Part shown: in pieces, positions 1-7,329 of the stretch
How positions within the stretch are numbered: position 1 is the stretch's first letter
Layout: every line of letters begins with the position of its first letter
DNA from: Lachnospiraceae bacterium UBA1258
GTDB lineage: Bacteria; Bacillota; Clostridia; Lachnospirales; Lachnospiraceae
Length of the DNA stretch: 18,750 nucleotides
Assembly: GCA_002308235.1 (NCBI GenBank)
Contig: DBVS01000009.1
Span: forward strand, 1 to 18,750
Direction: 5' to 3'
Position numbers and translations under genes: made by a program
Notes under the pieces: model-generated
What the model saw: the letters and a program-made list of their open reading frames with translations, nothing else
Database searches by the model: none
Told to the model about the DNA's origin: nothing

Positions 1-601
1 CGCAGGCAAGAACCTTTCGCTTTGCTGGCAGTGGAATCACAGCCCCGACAACCGTCTTTGGAGACTGCTTCCCGCCGGGGGCCTTGAGATCAAGACGGGA
101 AAGATAAGCATCAACCCCACTCAGGCAAGGAACACACTGACACAGCGCATGCTTTGGCCTGCATGTACGGCGTGGGTGACCATAGATGCGGATAAACTGA
201 ACGACGGAGATTTCGCCGGTCTTTGCGCACTTCAAAGTAATTACGCCATGGTGGGTATTAAAAAAGAACACTCCGTGAGTTATCTTGTGGTAACGGTGGC
301 TGCGAACGGAGGTCGTAAATCCATGGGAGGCGCGGACTATATGCCCTGCGAGATCGTCGAGAAGATAAGGCTTAACTCCGCCGAAGCCACAGTCGGCATT
401 CATGCGGATTTCTCCGGCGGCAAGGATATCGCGGAATTTATGTATATGCATAAAAAGAAGGCTTCCAAGGTTGGAAAGCCTCACGCCATGAGCTTCAGTC
501 TGGCGCACTTCACCGGAAACCGTTTCGGTCTTTGCTGCTACTCCACCAGAGAGATCGGCGGCTCCTGCGTATTTAAGAATTTTGAATACTTGCCCGAATA
601 A
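1..601 (+). CDS. GH43-type beta-xylosidase/alpha-L-arabinofuranosidase, C-terminal part
   Basis: The reading frame is open from the left edge (whole codons from base 2), so only the last ~199 residues are visible and the catalytic five-bladed propeller lies outside the window. What remains looks like the concanavalin-A-like beta-sandwich found at the C-terminus of many GH43 enzymes. The visible cues are LCWQWNHSPDN, LRLL-type strands, the QARNTLTQR segment, and the DGDFAGLCALQ and GIKKE segments that are typical of this domain. In the family this domain packs against the propeller and helps shape the active site for short xylo-oligosaccharides. No signal peptide can be judged. The enzyme would release xylose or arabinose from the products of the GH10 xylanase encoded about 1.3 kb downstream. 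Family assignment is firm for the domain; the exact substrate is inferred. Confidence 0.82.
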   Translation, partial: AGKNLSLCWQWNHSPDNRLWRLLPAGGLEIKTGKISINPTQARNTLTQRMLWPACTAWVTIDADKLNDGDFAGLCALQSNYAMVGIKKEHSVSYLVVTVAANGGRKSMGGADYMPCEIVEKIRLNSAEATVGIHADFSGGKDIAEFMYMHKKKASKVGKPHAMSFSLAHFTGNRFGLCCYSTREIGGSCVFKNFEYLPE

Positions 602-604
602 ATT

Positions 605-632
605 AAAGCCCGACCGTAACGGCCGGGCTTTT
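605..632. terminator. Bidirectional intrinsic terminator between convergent genes
   Basis: An 8-bp stem (AAAGCCCG pairing with CGGGCTTT) continues after one A-C mismatch into CCG/CGG closed by a TAA loop. A T run follows on the plus strand and the AAAG flank gives a T run on the minus strand. It begins 4 nt after the GH43 stop and lies 13 nt beyond the stop of the converging AraC-family gene, so it can end both transcripts. Confidence 0.85.
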
Positions 633-644
633 GCTTGTGCGAAT

Positions 645-1595
645 TTACCGGATCCTGCGCTTTTTGACTTCGGAGTTCTGCTTTCGATACTGACTGGGGG
701 TGCATCCTTTCTGCTGTTTAAAGATCCGGTTGAAGGTGGAGATACTGGAAAAGCCCGAAAGGATCGCCACATCGGTTATGGAAGCCCCGGGAGTTACCAG
801 CAGTTCTTCGGCTGCCTTTATACGGCGAAAGCAAAGATAATCGGTAAAATTGTAGTTGGTATACTGTTTAAAGAGCCTCGAAAAATGGAACTTTGAAAAG
901 CCGGTGTTGGCGGCGATGTCCGAAAGGGAAAGCTCTTCCGTAAAGTGTTTGTCGATATAATCAAGGGTATCGTTGAAAAGCTGGATGTATTCTTTGCGCT
1001 TGGTAGGAGAGGCATTTGAGAAAAGAGACTCCTGCTGCGTATAGTTTTCACCCAGCACCACAAACAGCTTAAGCAACAGTGACTGGATGGAAAGATCCGC
1101 AAATTCCGTATCGTTAAAGTACTCATTCCGAATCTGAACAAGCAGGCTGTAAACCTCGGAATAGATCTCTTCGTAGCTGTCGGGACCGATGAGGACAGGC
1201 TTTGAAAGAATCGAAATGATCCTGGCAAACCCTTTGAGTTTCTGAAGGGAAGCGATGTTCATCAGGAAAATGAAACGTTTTCCCCTGGGGGGTGCGGTGA
1301 TCTCGTGGATCTCTCCGGGGGGAATGATCAAAACCTCTCCGGGATGGACTTCATAGACCTCTCCGCCTGAAATGATGGTATAGTTGTTTTCCGTGGGAGT
1401 AATGATCTCAAGGGCAGAATGCCAGTGGGGCGCAAAGTTGTCCGGAAGATCGTTCAGCCAGATCCTTGCCATTGATTGCGCTCTGAATTCAACAACCTCG
1501 TGGCCGCTCTGGACATTTCTGGTGCCCGTAAAGTCACTGTTTATTCTGCTGTATCGGTCTTTGTCTATGATGGCCGCATCAAAGGGTTCGGACAT
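645..1595 (-). CDS. AraC-family transcriptional regulator with N-terminal cupin sensor domain
   Basis: This 316-residue protein has two parts. Residues ~40-105 form a cupin-like ligand pocket (HWHSALEI around residue 57-64 and PGEVLIIPPGEIHEI around 85-99). Residues ~205-305 hold the AraC DNA-binding unit with two helix-turn-helix motifs, LSLSDIAANTGFSKFHFSR (~222-240) and ITDVAILSGFSSISTFNRIFK (~273-293). The longer frame starting at a TTG at 1607 is rejected: that TTG overlaps the GGAGGG ribosome binding site serving the ATG at 1595. The gene faces away from the GH10 xylanase gene and converges on the GH43 gene, so it is the likely local activator of xylan use, probably responding to a pentose or xylo-oligosaccharide. 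The effector is inferred from neighbours only. Confidence 0.93.
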   Translation of the reverse strand: MSEPFDAAIIDKDRYSRINSDFTGTRNVQSGHEVVEFRAQSMARIWLNDLPDNFAPHWHSALEIITPTENNYTIISGGEVYEVHPGEVLIIPPGEIHEITAPPRGKRFIFLMNIASLQKLKGFARIISILSKPVLIGPDSYEEIYSEVYSLLVQIRNEYFNDTEFADLSIQSLLLKLFVVLGENYTQQESLFSNASPTKRKEYIQLFNDTLDYIDKHFTEELSLSDIAANTGFSKFHFSRLFKQYTNYNFTDYLCFRRIKAAEELLVTPGASITDVAILSGFSSISTFNRIFKQQKGCTPSQYRKQNSEVKKRRIR

Positions 1596-1599
1596 ATTT

Positions 1600-1605
1600 C
1601 CCTCC
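1600..1605 (-). promoter_or_regulatory. Ribosome binding site that fixes the start of the AraC-family regulator
   Basis: On the minus strand GGAGGG precedes ATG (1595) by 4 nt. It overlaps the upstream in-frame TTG, which would otherwise add four residues (MEGN), so the ATG is the preferred start. Confidence 0.75.
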
Positions 1606-1624
1606 AAATCTTGCTTTTTCCTAA

Positions 1625-1655
1625 ATTATATCATACACGCGTCAAAAAATATCAA
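1625..1655 (-). promoter_or_regulatory. Candidate sigma-A promoter for the AraC-family regulator
   Basis: Read on the minus strand, TTGATA (1655-1650) is followed after 19 nt by TATAAT (1630-1625), and the -10 carries a TGA extension immediately upstream (extended -10 type). The -10 lies about 30 nt before the start codon, so the leader would be short. The spacer is longer than ideal. This is a pattern match only. Confidence 0.45.
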
Positions 1656-1763
1656 CCTTTTTTTGAAAAATTAACGGGTTTTTTGCGGGAGCCCTTTATT
1701 TTTTGCATAAAATCTGTCAAAATATACAAGAAGAACAACATGTTTATGATTAAAGTGTACAAA

Positions 1764-1815
1764 GTGCTACCGAATTTTAACACGAAGGAAGCAAAATGTG
1801 AGAAGTTTGTAGCAC
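1764..1815. promoter_or_regulatory. Inverted repeat in the divergent region, candidate regulator binding site
   Basis: GTGCTAC at 1764-1770 is repeated in reverse orientation as GTAGCAC at 1809-1815. Including the flanks (AAA before, GTT after) the match is 9 of 10 bases. The arm centres are 45 bp apart. The downstream arm ends roughly where a -35 box would sit relative to the TATAAT at 1847, which is where an AraC-type activator would contact polymerase. It could instead form a stem in a long leader RNA if transcription starts further upstream. Confidence 0.4.
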
Positions 1816-1846
1816 GTTATAGATAGAAATGAAGATTTGGCAAAAC

Positions 1847-1852
1847 TATAAT
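1847..1852 (+). promoter_or_regulatory. Candidate -10 element for the GH10 xylanase operon
   Basis: A perfect TATAAT lies 31 nt before the xylanase start codon. No good TTGACA-like -35 box is found 16-18 nt upstream (the bases there read TAGAAA), which fits a promoter that needs an activator such as the divergent AraC-family protein. The remaining AT-rich intergenic DNA from about 1656 to 1763 shows no other feature I can support. Confidence 0.4.
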
Positions 1853-1883
1853 TTGATTAGAGTAAGAGAAAGTTGGGAAGGTT

Positions 1884-3368
1884 ATGCGAAGAAATCATTT
1901 ATTCAGAAGAATAACTGCCGTCACTCTTGCGGCTGCCATGCTGTCACTTGCGGCCTGCTCTGACAAGGGCGGAACAACTGTTACGGGAAGTACCGAAAAC
2001 TCTGCATCGACAGCCAAAACGGACGATACGGTTTCTTCATCCGATATTCAGGCATCGGCGGATACTTCCCAGACCTCTTCTTCATCAACATCGACTTCTT
2101 CCGCGGACGCGGATACAGATATAAACAAAACAAACGGGGATGGGAATGACAAAGGAGATACGAACGTGGAAACTGTTCCCGTTTTACGCGACGGAGTGAG
2201 AGCAAAGATCGGCGGCTTTGCAGGCTGCGCGGTCACGGGCGCAGAAGCGGACGACCCTCAGGTTTGGGATATAATCACTACTCATTTCGAAGCGGTTACC
2301 CTCGGAAACGAATTAAAGCCGGACGCACTTTTTAACTACAGTGTCCAGAAATGCCCCGGAACCAATCAGACGGAACTTAACGGCGAGACCATTACGGTGC
2401 CGAAGCTTTCATATACGAGAGCGGAAAAGATCTTAAACAAGATCCTTAAATGGAATGAAGAACATCCGGAAAAGAAAATAAAGGTCAGAGGCCACGTGCT
2501 TGTTTGGCACTCACAGACTCCCGAATGGTTCTTCCACGTAGACTACGACAAAACCAAGGACTACGTTACACCCGAGGAAATGAACAAACGCCTTGAGTGG
2601 TACATAAAAGCCGTTCTTACACACTTCACCGGAGAAGACAGTAAATATAAGGATCTTTTCTACGGCTGGGATGTGGTAAATGAGGCTGTAAGTGACGGAA
2701 CGGGTTCCCTTCGTACGGATGCGGAGAACCCCAACGAAAAGCTTTCCGAAGACAGACACGGAAGCAACTCCAGCTGGTGGCACATCTATCAGAGCAGCGA
2801 ATTTATCATCAACGCATTCAAATATGCGAATAAATACGCTCCCGAATCACTTGAACTTTATTACAACGATTATAACGAATGCACGGCTCTTAAGAAGAAC
2901 GGGATCATCAAGCTTCTTAAGGAGATCAAGGAAGCGGAAGGCGCTCCGGGCGTCGGAACCAGACTTTCCGCCATGGGGATGCAGGGACATTACGACATAT
3001 CCTCTCCGGACTTCGGAAGCATTAACGGATCAATCAAACAGTACGCCAAGATCACGGGAAAGGTACAGTTTACCGAACTTGATATCAAGGCAAGTTCGGG
3101 ATATGACGGAAGCGCCGAGAAGAAAGCCGAAGAATACGAGAAACTTACCGACCGTTACTCGTCTATCCTGTTTGCCATCACCAGCGCAAACGCCATGGAA
3201 GGTGTGGAGGTTTCAGGTATCACCTTCTGGGGTACCGTGGATCATTATTCCTGGCTTCAGTCCCGCTCCAACGTGGGCGGCGGAAGCACTGCGGGACTTC
3301 CCCAGTGTCCCCTGCTTTTTGATGAAAATTATCAACCCAAACCCTGCTTTTACATATTTGCAGAATAG
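1884..3368 (+). CDS. Lipoprotein GH10 endo-1,4-beta-xylanase
   Basis: The 494-residue protein begins with a lipoprotein signal peptide (MRRNHLFRR then a hydrophobic stretch ending in LAAC, lipid-modified Cys25), so it is tethered to the outer face of the membrane. Residues ~30-95 are a Ser/Thr/Asp-rich flexible linker. The rest is a single GH10 TIM barrel: GFAGCAVTGAE (~111) and GNELKPDALF (~141), the conserved VRGHVLVWHSQTPEWF (201-216), the acid/base Glu267 in WDVVNEAV, and the nucleophile Glu398 in QFTELDI. FWGTVDHYSWL (448-458) is also typical. No carbohydrate-binding module is present. The enzyme cuts internal beta-1,4 links of xylan to give oligosaccharides for the transporters encoded just downstream, 40 nt away with no terminator between. 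The ribosome binding site (GGGAAGG) is close to the ATG and imperfect. Identification as GH10 is firm. Confidence 0.97.
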   Translation: MRRNHLFRRITAVTLAAAMLSLAACSDKGGTTVTGSTENSASTAKTDDTVSSSDIQASADTSQTSSSSTSTSSADADTDINKTNGDGNDKGDTNVETVPVLRDGVRAKIGGFAGCAVTGAEADDPQVWDIITTHFEAVTLGNELKPDALFNYSVQKCPGTNQTELNGETITVPKLSYTRAEKILNKILKWNEEHPEKKIKVRGHVLVWHSQTPEWFFHVDYDKTKDYVTPEEMNKRLEWYIKAVLTHFTGEDSKYKDLFYGWDVVNEAVSDGTGSLRTDAENPNEKLSEDRHGSNSSWWHIYQSSEFIINAFKYANKYAPESLELYYNDYNECTALKKNGIIKLLKEIKEAEGAPGVGTRLSAMGMQGHYDISSPDFGSINGSIKQYAKITGKVQFTELDIKASSGYDGSAEKKAEEYEKLTDRYSSILFAITSANAMEGVEVSGITFWGTVDHYSWLQSRSNVGGGSTAGLPQCPLLFDENYQPKPCFYIFAE

Positions 3369-3381
3369 GGCTTAATTCTGA

Positions 3382-3398
3382 AAGGTTTTATAAACCTT
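3382..3398 (+). repeat. Perfect 7-bp stem-loop directly before a ribosome binding site
   Basis: AAGGTTT, a TAT loop and AAACCTT form a perfect hairpin in the 40-nt gap between the xylanase and the large solute-binding protein. There is no T run after it, so it is not an intrinsic terminator. It ends exactly where the GGAGG at 3399 begins. Confidence 0.5.
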
Positions 3399-3403
3399 GG
3401 AGG
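3399..3403 (+). promoter_or_regulatory. Ribosome binding site that fixes the start of the large solute-binding protein
   Basis: GGAGG lies 5 nt before ATG 3409. The in-frame TTG at 3397 that would give MEDSMNKG overlaps this site, so translation from 3409 is preferred. Confidence 0.75.
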
Positions 3404-3408
3404 ATAGT

Positions 3409-6363
3409 ATGAACAAAGGCTTGAAAAAATTTCTGATCGCGCTTGGAGTTCTGGCAGTGTTCATTGTCGTTGCCGTTCTCATGAGCCACAGAAGGATCGG
3501 AAACTTCCAAAAAAAGTATGAAGGCGTAGACTTAACCCGCGAGGTTGTGGGAACCGAGAGGACCGGAACCTACGAAAAATATCTGAACGCTCACGGCGCA
3601 GACAAAATGGGGACCAAGGATATTTCCGTTGATATTACCAAAGCCGATTCCCTTGACGGAGCCAAAGTGGTAAGCAATTTCGAAGGTGCGGACCGGGCTC
3701 TTTACACCGAAGCGGGATCCACCGCCACATGGACCGTAAATGTTCCGGAAGCAGGCTTTTACAACATCTACATGGAGTACTTCCTCCCTGAGTCCAAGGG
3801 TGTTGCCGCCGAGAGAAGAGTAATCATCAACGGCGAGCTTCCCTTCAACGATGCGGTCAGCATAGAGTTTTCCAGGATCTGGATCGATGACGGCCCGCCC
3901 AGGATCGATAACCAGGGTAACGAGATCCGCCCCACTCAGGTTGAAGAGTACGCATGGCAGAGTTCCTGCTTTAAGGATGACAGAGGATACGAAAGAGAGC
4001 CTTACGTGTTCTGGTTCGAAAAGGGCGACAACAAGCTCGAGCTCTACGGGGTTAACGAGCCCATGGTCATAAAGACCCTTGAATTAAGGGCAGCAAGAAA
4101 GCTTATATCCTACGAAGAATATTTAAATGAAAACAGCGGGAAGCCTTCGGGAACCCTGGCGGCAAAACACTACGCCACCGTCGAAGGCGAAGATTCCGTG
4201 AGACGTTCGGAATCCTCCCTCTACGCAAAATATGACAGATCCTCACCCACCACTTCACCCAACAGCGTTACCACCACGGTCCTTAACTACGTAGGCGGAG
4301 ACGCATGGCGAAGCAACGGAATGTGGATCGAATGGGAAACGGAAGTTCCCGAAGACGGCTTTTACAATCTTATGATCAAAGCCCGTCAGAACTACTCCAG
4401 AGGAAGCGTTTCAAACCGTGCGGTCTATATCGACGGCGAGATCCCCTTTAAGGAGCTTTCGGAAGTTTCCTTCGGTTTCGGAAACGACTGGGAGTGCAAA
4501 GAACTTTCGGATGACAATGGTGAACCTTACAGGTTCTACCTTACCGCCGGAAAGCACACCATCCGGATGGAAGCCACCCTGGGAGGTCTGGGACCCATTC
4601 TTTCCGACATAGAGGAATCCACCTACAGACTCAATCAGCTGTACAGAAGGATACTGGTCTACACCGGTGCGCTTCCCGATCAGTACAGAGATTACCGTAT
4701 CGAGTACGTTTATCCCGAGATCATAGAGGCAATGGATATCGAATCCAAACGTCTCTTTAAGATAGTAGACGACATGGTTGCTTACAGCGGACAGAAGGCC
4801 GATCAGATAGCGACCGCCCAGACCCTTGCACAGCAGCTTGAACGTTTCGTAAAGAAGCCCGGCAAGATCACCCTTGAATTTGTAACCTTCAAGGACAACA
4901 TCACAGCCCTCGGAACCGCGTCCCTTAACATGAGTGAGTCCAAGCTGGATGTGGATTACCTGACGGTAACCGGTACGGAAGTCAAGCCCAGGAAGCAAAA
5001 GAGCAACGTCTTTATGTCCCTGTGGCATGAGATCAAGTCCTTTGTGGCTTCCTTCACGGTTGACTACAATTCCGTCGGTGACGTTTACGATGATAAGGGT
5101 TCGGACAAGGTCGTTACCGTCTGGGTACTTACCGGACGCGATCAGGGAACCATCCTTAAGTCCATGATCGACGATACCTTCACTCCCAATACGGGCGTCA
5201 AGGTAAACGTTGAGATAGTATCGGCTGAAGCACTCCTTACCGCAGTGCTGGCGGGCAGAGGCCCCGATGTGGTGCTTTCCGTAGGTGCCGACCAGCCCGT
5301 AAACTACGCACTTCGTAATGCGGTGGAAGACCTTACCCAGTTCCCCGACTGGCAGGACGTATTTTCGCACTATACACAGAGTTCCTACGCACAGTACGAA
5401 CTCGACGGTCACATATATGCAATTCCCGAGCAGCAGACCTTCAATGTAATGTTCTACAGAAAGGACGTGCTTGAAGAACTGGAGCTTGAGATTCCCAACA
5501 CCTGGCAGGAACTTATCGAGATGCTTCCCACCATTCAGGGAAACAACTTATCCATCGGTATCCCCAGTGCGGGCGGAAGCTCATCCTCCGCAGGTGCGAC
5601 GGTTCAGGTAGCATCCAATGCTCCCGACCTTTCCCTTTACTTTACGCTCCTCTTCCAGTACGGCGGAGACATGTACAATCCCAAGGGAACCAGGACCACG
5701 GTCGATACCGAGGCGGGCGTCAGGGCTTTTGACGATTACGTATCCTACTTTAACGATTACGGCATTCCGGTCTACTTCGACTTCATAAGCCGTTTCAGAT
5801 CCGGAGAAATGCCCCTCGGTATTGCTTCCTACTCGACTTACAACACCCTGATGGTATCGGCTCCCGAGATCAGAGGACTTTGGGACTTTACACTGATTCC
5901 CGGTACCGAGAAGGTTGATGAGAACGGCAACACCTACATCGACAGAACGGTATTTATCTCCGGTAACGCCACCATGATGTTAAAGATCAAGGATGAGGAA
6001 CTTCGAAACAACGCATGGCAATTCATGAAGTGGTGGTCATCGGTTGATACACAGGTCTGGTTCGGCCGCGAGATAGAAGCACTTCTCGGCGCCAGCGCCC
6101 GTTACAACACCGCCAACAAGGATGCTTTCTCAAGACTTTCCTGGAGCGTTGACGATATCGCGGTTCTTGATGCCCAGTGGGAACAAAGCATGGGTATCAG
6201 AGAAGTTCCCGGCGGATACTTCACCGGACGTCACATAGCAAACGCGGTGAGAAAGTCCATCAACCAGAAAACGGATTCACGTGAGACCATAATCGATTAC
6301 GCCATCAAGATAAACGAGGAGATCGAGAAGAAGCGTAAGGAATTCGGTATGGAACTTGATTAA
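3409..6363 (+). CDS. Large membrane-anchored extracellular solute-binding protein with two N-terminal beta-sandwich repeats
   Basis: This protein has 984 residues, about twice the length of an ordinary sugar solute-binding protein. An N-terminal hydrophobic segment (~8-25) has no lipobox cysteine, so it is probably an uncleaved membrane anchor. Two related beta-rich domains follow, ~70-228 and ~252-417. They share a W-V-x-VPE-x-GFYN strand and a later R-x-I-x-GE-x-PF strand, and resemble galactose-binding/CBM-like folds. Residues ~420-565 form a linker region with helical stretches. Residues ~568-984 are a type 1 sugar-binding protein, with VVTVWVLTGRDQG, LAGRGPDVVLSV, YAIPEQQTFNVMFYRKDVLEEL, PNTWQELIEML and a late NNAWQFMKWWSS motif. 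It would capture oligosaccharide and deliver it to the permease pair encoded immediately downstream (gap 26 nt). The binding-protein domain is certain; sugar binding by the N-terminal repeats is inferred. Confidence 0.9.
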   Translation: MNKGLKKFLIALGVLAVFIVVAVLMSHRRIGNFQKKYEGVDLTREVVGTERTGTYEKYLNAHGADKMGTKDISVDITKADSLDGAKVVSNFEGADRALYTEAGSTATWTVNVPEAGFYNIYMEYFLPESKGVAAERRVIINGELPFNDAVSIEFSRIWIDDGPPRIDNQGNEIRPTQVEEYAWQSSCFKDDRGYEREPYVFWFEKGDNKLELYGVNEPMVIKTLELRAARKLISYEEYLNENSGKPSGTLAAKHYATVEGEDSVRRSESSLYAKYDRSSPTTSPNSVTTTVLNYVGGDAWRSNGMWIEWETEVPEDGFYNLMIKARQNYSRGSVSNRAVYIDGEIPFKELSEVSFGFGNDWECKELSDDNGEPYRFYLTAGKHTIRMEATLGGLGPILSDIEESTYRLNQLYRRILVYTGALPDQYRDYRIEYVYPEIIEAMDIESKRLFKIVDDMVAYSGQKADQIATAQTLAQQLERFVKKPGKITLEFVTFKDNITALGTASLNMSESKLDVDYLTVTGTEVKPRKQKSNVFMSLWHEIKSFVASFTVDYNSVGDVYDDKGSDKVVTVWVLTGRDQGTILKSMIDDTFTPNTGVKVNVEIVSAEALLTAVLAGRGPDVVLSVGADQPVNYALRNAVEDLTQFPDWQDVFSHYTQSSYAQYELDGHIYAIPEQQTFNVMFYRKDVLEELELEIPNTWQELIEMLPTIQGNNLSIGIPSAGGSSSSAGATVQVASNAPDLSLYFTLLFQYGGDMYNPKGTRTTVDTEAGVRAFDDYVSYFNDYGIPVYFDFISRFRSGEMPLGIASYSTYNTLMVSAPEIRGLWDFTLIPGTEKVDENGNTYIDRTVFISGNATMMLKIKDEELRNNAWQFMKWWSSVDTQVWFGREIEALLGASARYNTANKDAFSRLSWSVDDIAVLDAQWEQSMGIREVPGGYFTGRHIANAVRKSINQKTDSRETIIDYAIKINEEIEKKRKEFGMELD

Positions 6364-6389
6364 GGAATAACTTCTTAAAGAGGAAGACC

Positions 6390-7328
6390 ATGAAAGAATT
6401 TTTTAAAAAGTATTTTGAACTTCGAAAGTACAATGCGAAGGTCGCGTGGAAAAAAGCGAAAATAAGCAAGAACTGTTATCTCTTTCTTGCTCCCTACGCC
6501 ATATTTTTCACCATGTTTTTCGTGTTCCCGGTTGTAGCCTCCATCTACTTTTCCTTTACGTATTACAACATACTTGAGGCTCCCAGGTTTATCGGAATCC
6601 AAAACTACATAAGCCTGCTTCTTGAAGACGACATTTTCCTTATCGGTATCAAGAATACGCTTTTGATAGCCGTAATAACGGGTCCTTTGGGCTATATAAT
6701 GTCCTTCCTGTTTGCATGGCTCATCAACGAACTCCCCAGATGGGTTCGAAGCGTGGCGGTAGTTGTATTCTACGCACCCTCCATTGCCGGTAACTGTTTC
6801 GTGATCTTCTCCGTATTCTTCAGAGGCGATGCTTACGGTTACGTCAATGCGTTCCTTATGAACCTGGGACTTATAGACACTCCGAAATTCTGGCTCACGG
6901 ATCCTAAGTACATGATCTGGATCTGTATGCTGGTAATCCTCTGGATGAGCTTAGGCCAGGGCTTCCTTTCCTTCGTTGCAGGTCTTCAGGGTGTCGACAG
7001 ATCCCAGATCGAAGCCGGATGTATGGACGGTATCAAGAACCGCTGGCAGGAGCTTTGGTACATCACCCTTCCCAGCATGAAGCCCATGCTCATGTTCGGT
7101 GCCGTAATGTCCATCACCCAGGCCTTCGGTGTCTGCGACGTAACGATGCAGCTTTGCGGATATCCCAGTACCGACTACGCGGCGCGAACCATAGTGACCC
7201 ACCTTTTTGACTACGGTTTCACCAGATATGAAATGGGTTATGCCTGCGCCATAGCGACAATACTGTTCTTAATGATGATCCTTTGCAACAAAGCAATTCA
7301 GAGTTTACTTAGAAGAGTGGGAACCTGA
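6390..7328 (+). CDS. Carbohydrate ABC transporter permease, MalF/UgpA type
   Basis: This 312-residue inner membrane protein has about six transmembrane segments after a basic cytoplasmic N-terminus of ~28 residues (first segment ~29-55). The cytoplasmic EAA loop, which docks the ATPase, is at ~208-228 (EAGCMDGIKNRWQELWYITLP); its second Ala is Gly. The sequence FLAPYAIFFTMFFVFPV at the start is typical of the first member of the permease pair. An AGAGGAAG ribosome binding site precedes the ATG. The gene sits 26 nt after the large solute-binding protein and 1 nt before the second permease, so these three should form one importer. No ATPase gene is near. The substrate is inferred from the xylanase to be xylo- or arabinoxylo-oligosaccharide. 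Confidence 0.93.
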   Translation: MKEFFKKYFELRKYNAKVAWKKAKISKNCYLFLAPYAIFFTMFFVFPVVASIYFSFTYYNILEAPRFIGIQNYISLLLEDDIFLIGIKNTLLIAVITGPLGYIMSFLFAWLINELPRWVRSVAVVVFYAPSIAGNCFVIFSVFFRGDAYGYVNAFLMNLGLIDTPKFWLTDPKYMIWICMLVILWMSLGQGFLSFVAGLQGVDRSQIEAGCMDGIKNRWQELWYITLPSMKPMLMFGAVMSITQAFGVCDVTMQLCGYPSTDYAARTIVTHLFDYGFTRYEMGYACAIATILFLMMILCNKAIQSLLRRVGT

Positions 7329-7329
7329 T

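Noticed and set aside
582..896. A plus-strand open frame starting at the end of the GH43 gene
   Set aside because: It reads through the terminator and lies antisense to the regulator.
1713..1718. TGTCAA, a TTGACA box on the minus strand in the divergent region
   Set aside because: No acceptable -10 sequence is found 16-18 nt further on; the TTGATA/TATAAT pair at 1625-1655 is better placed.
1476..1826. A plus-strand open frame running from inside the AraC-family gene into the intergenic region
   Set aside because: Half of it is antisense to the regulator and the rest is AT-rich promoter DNA; there is no ribosome binding site or recognisable domain.
4411..5412. A 333-codon open frame on the minus strand inside the large solute-binding protein gene
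   Set aside because: It is antisense to a gene with clear homology features, gives no recognisable domain and has low-complexity composition expected from a reversed coding strand.
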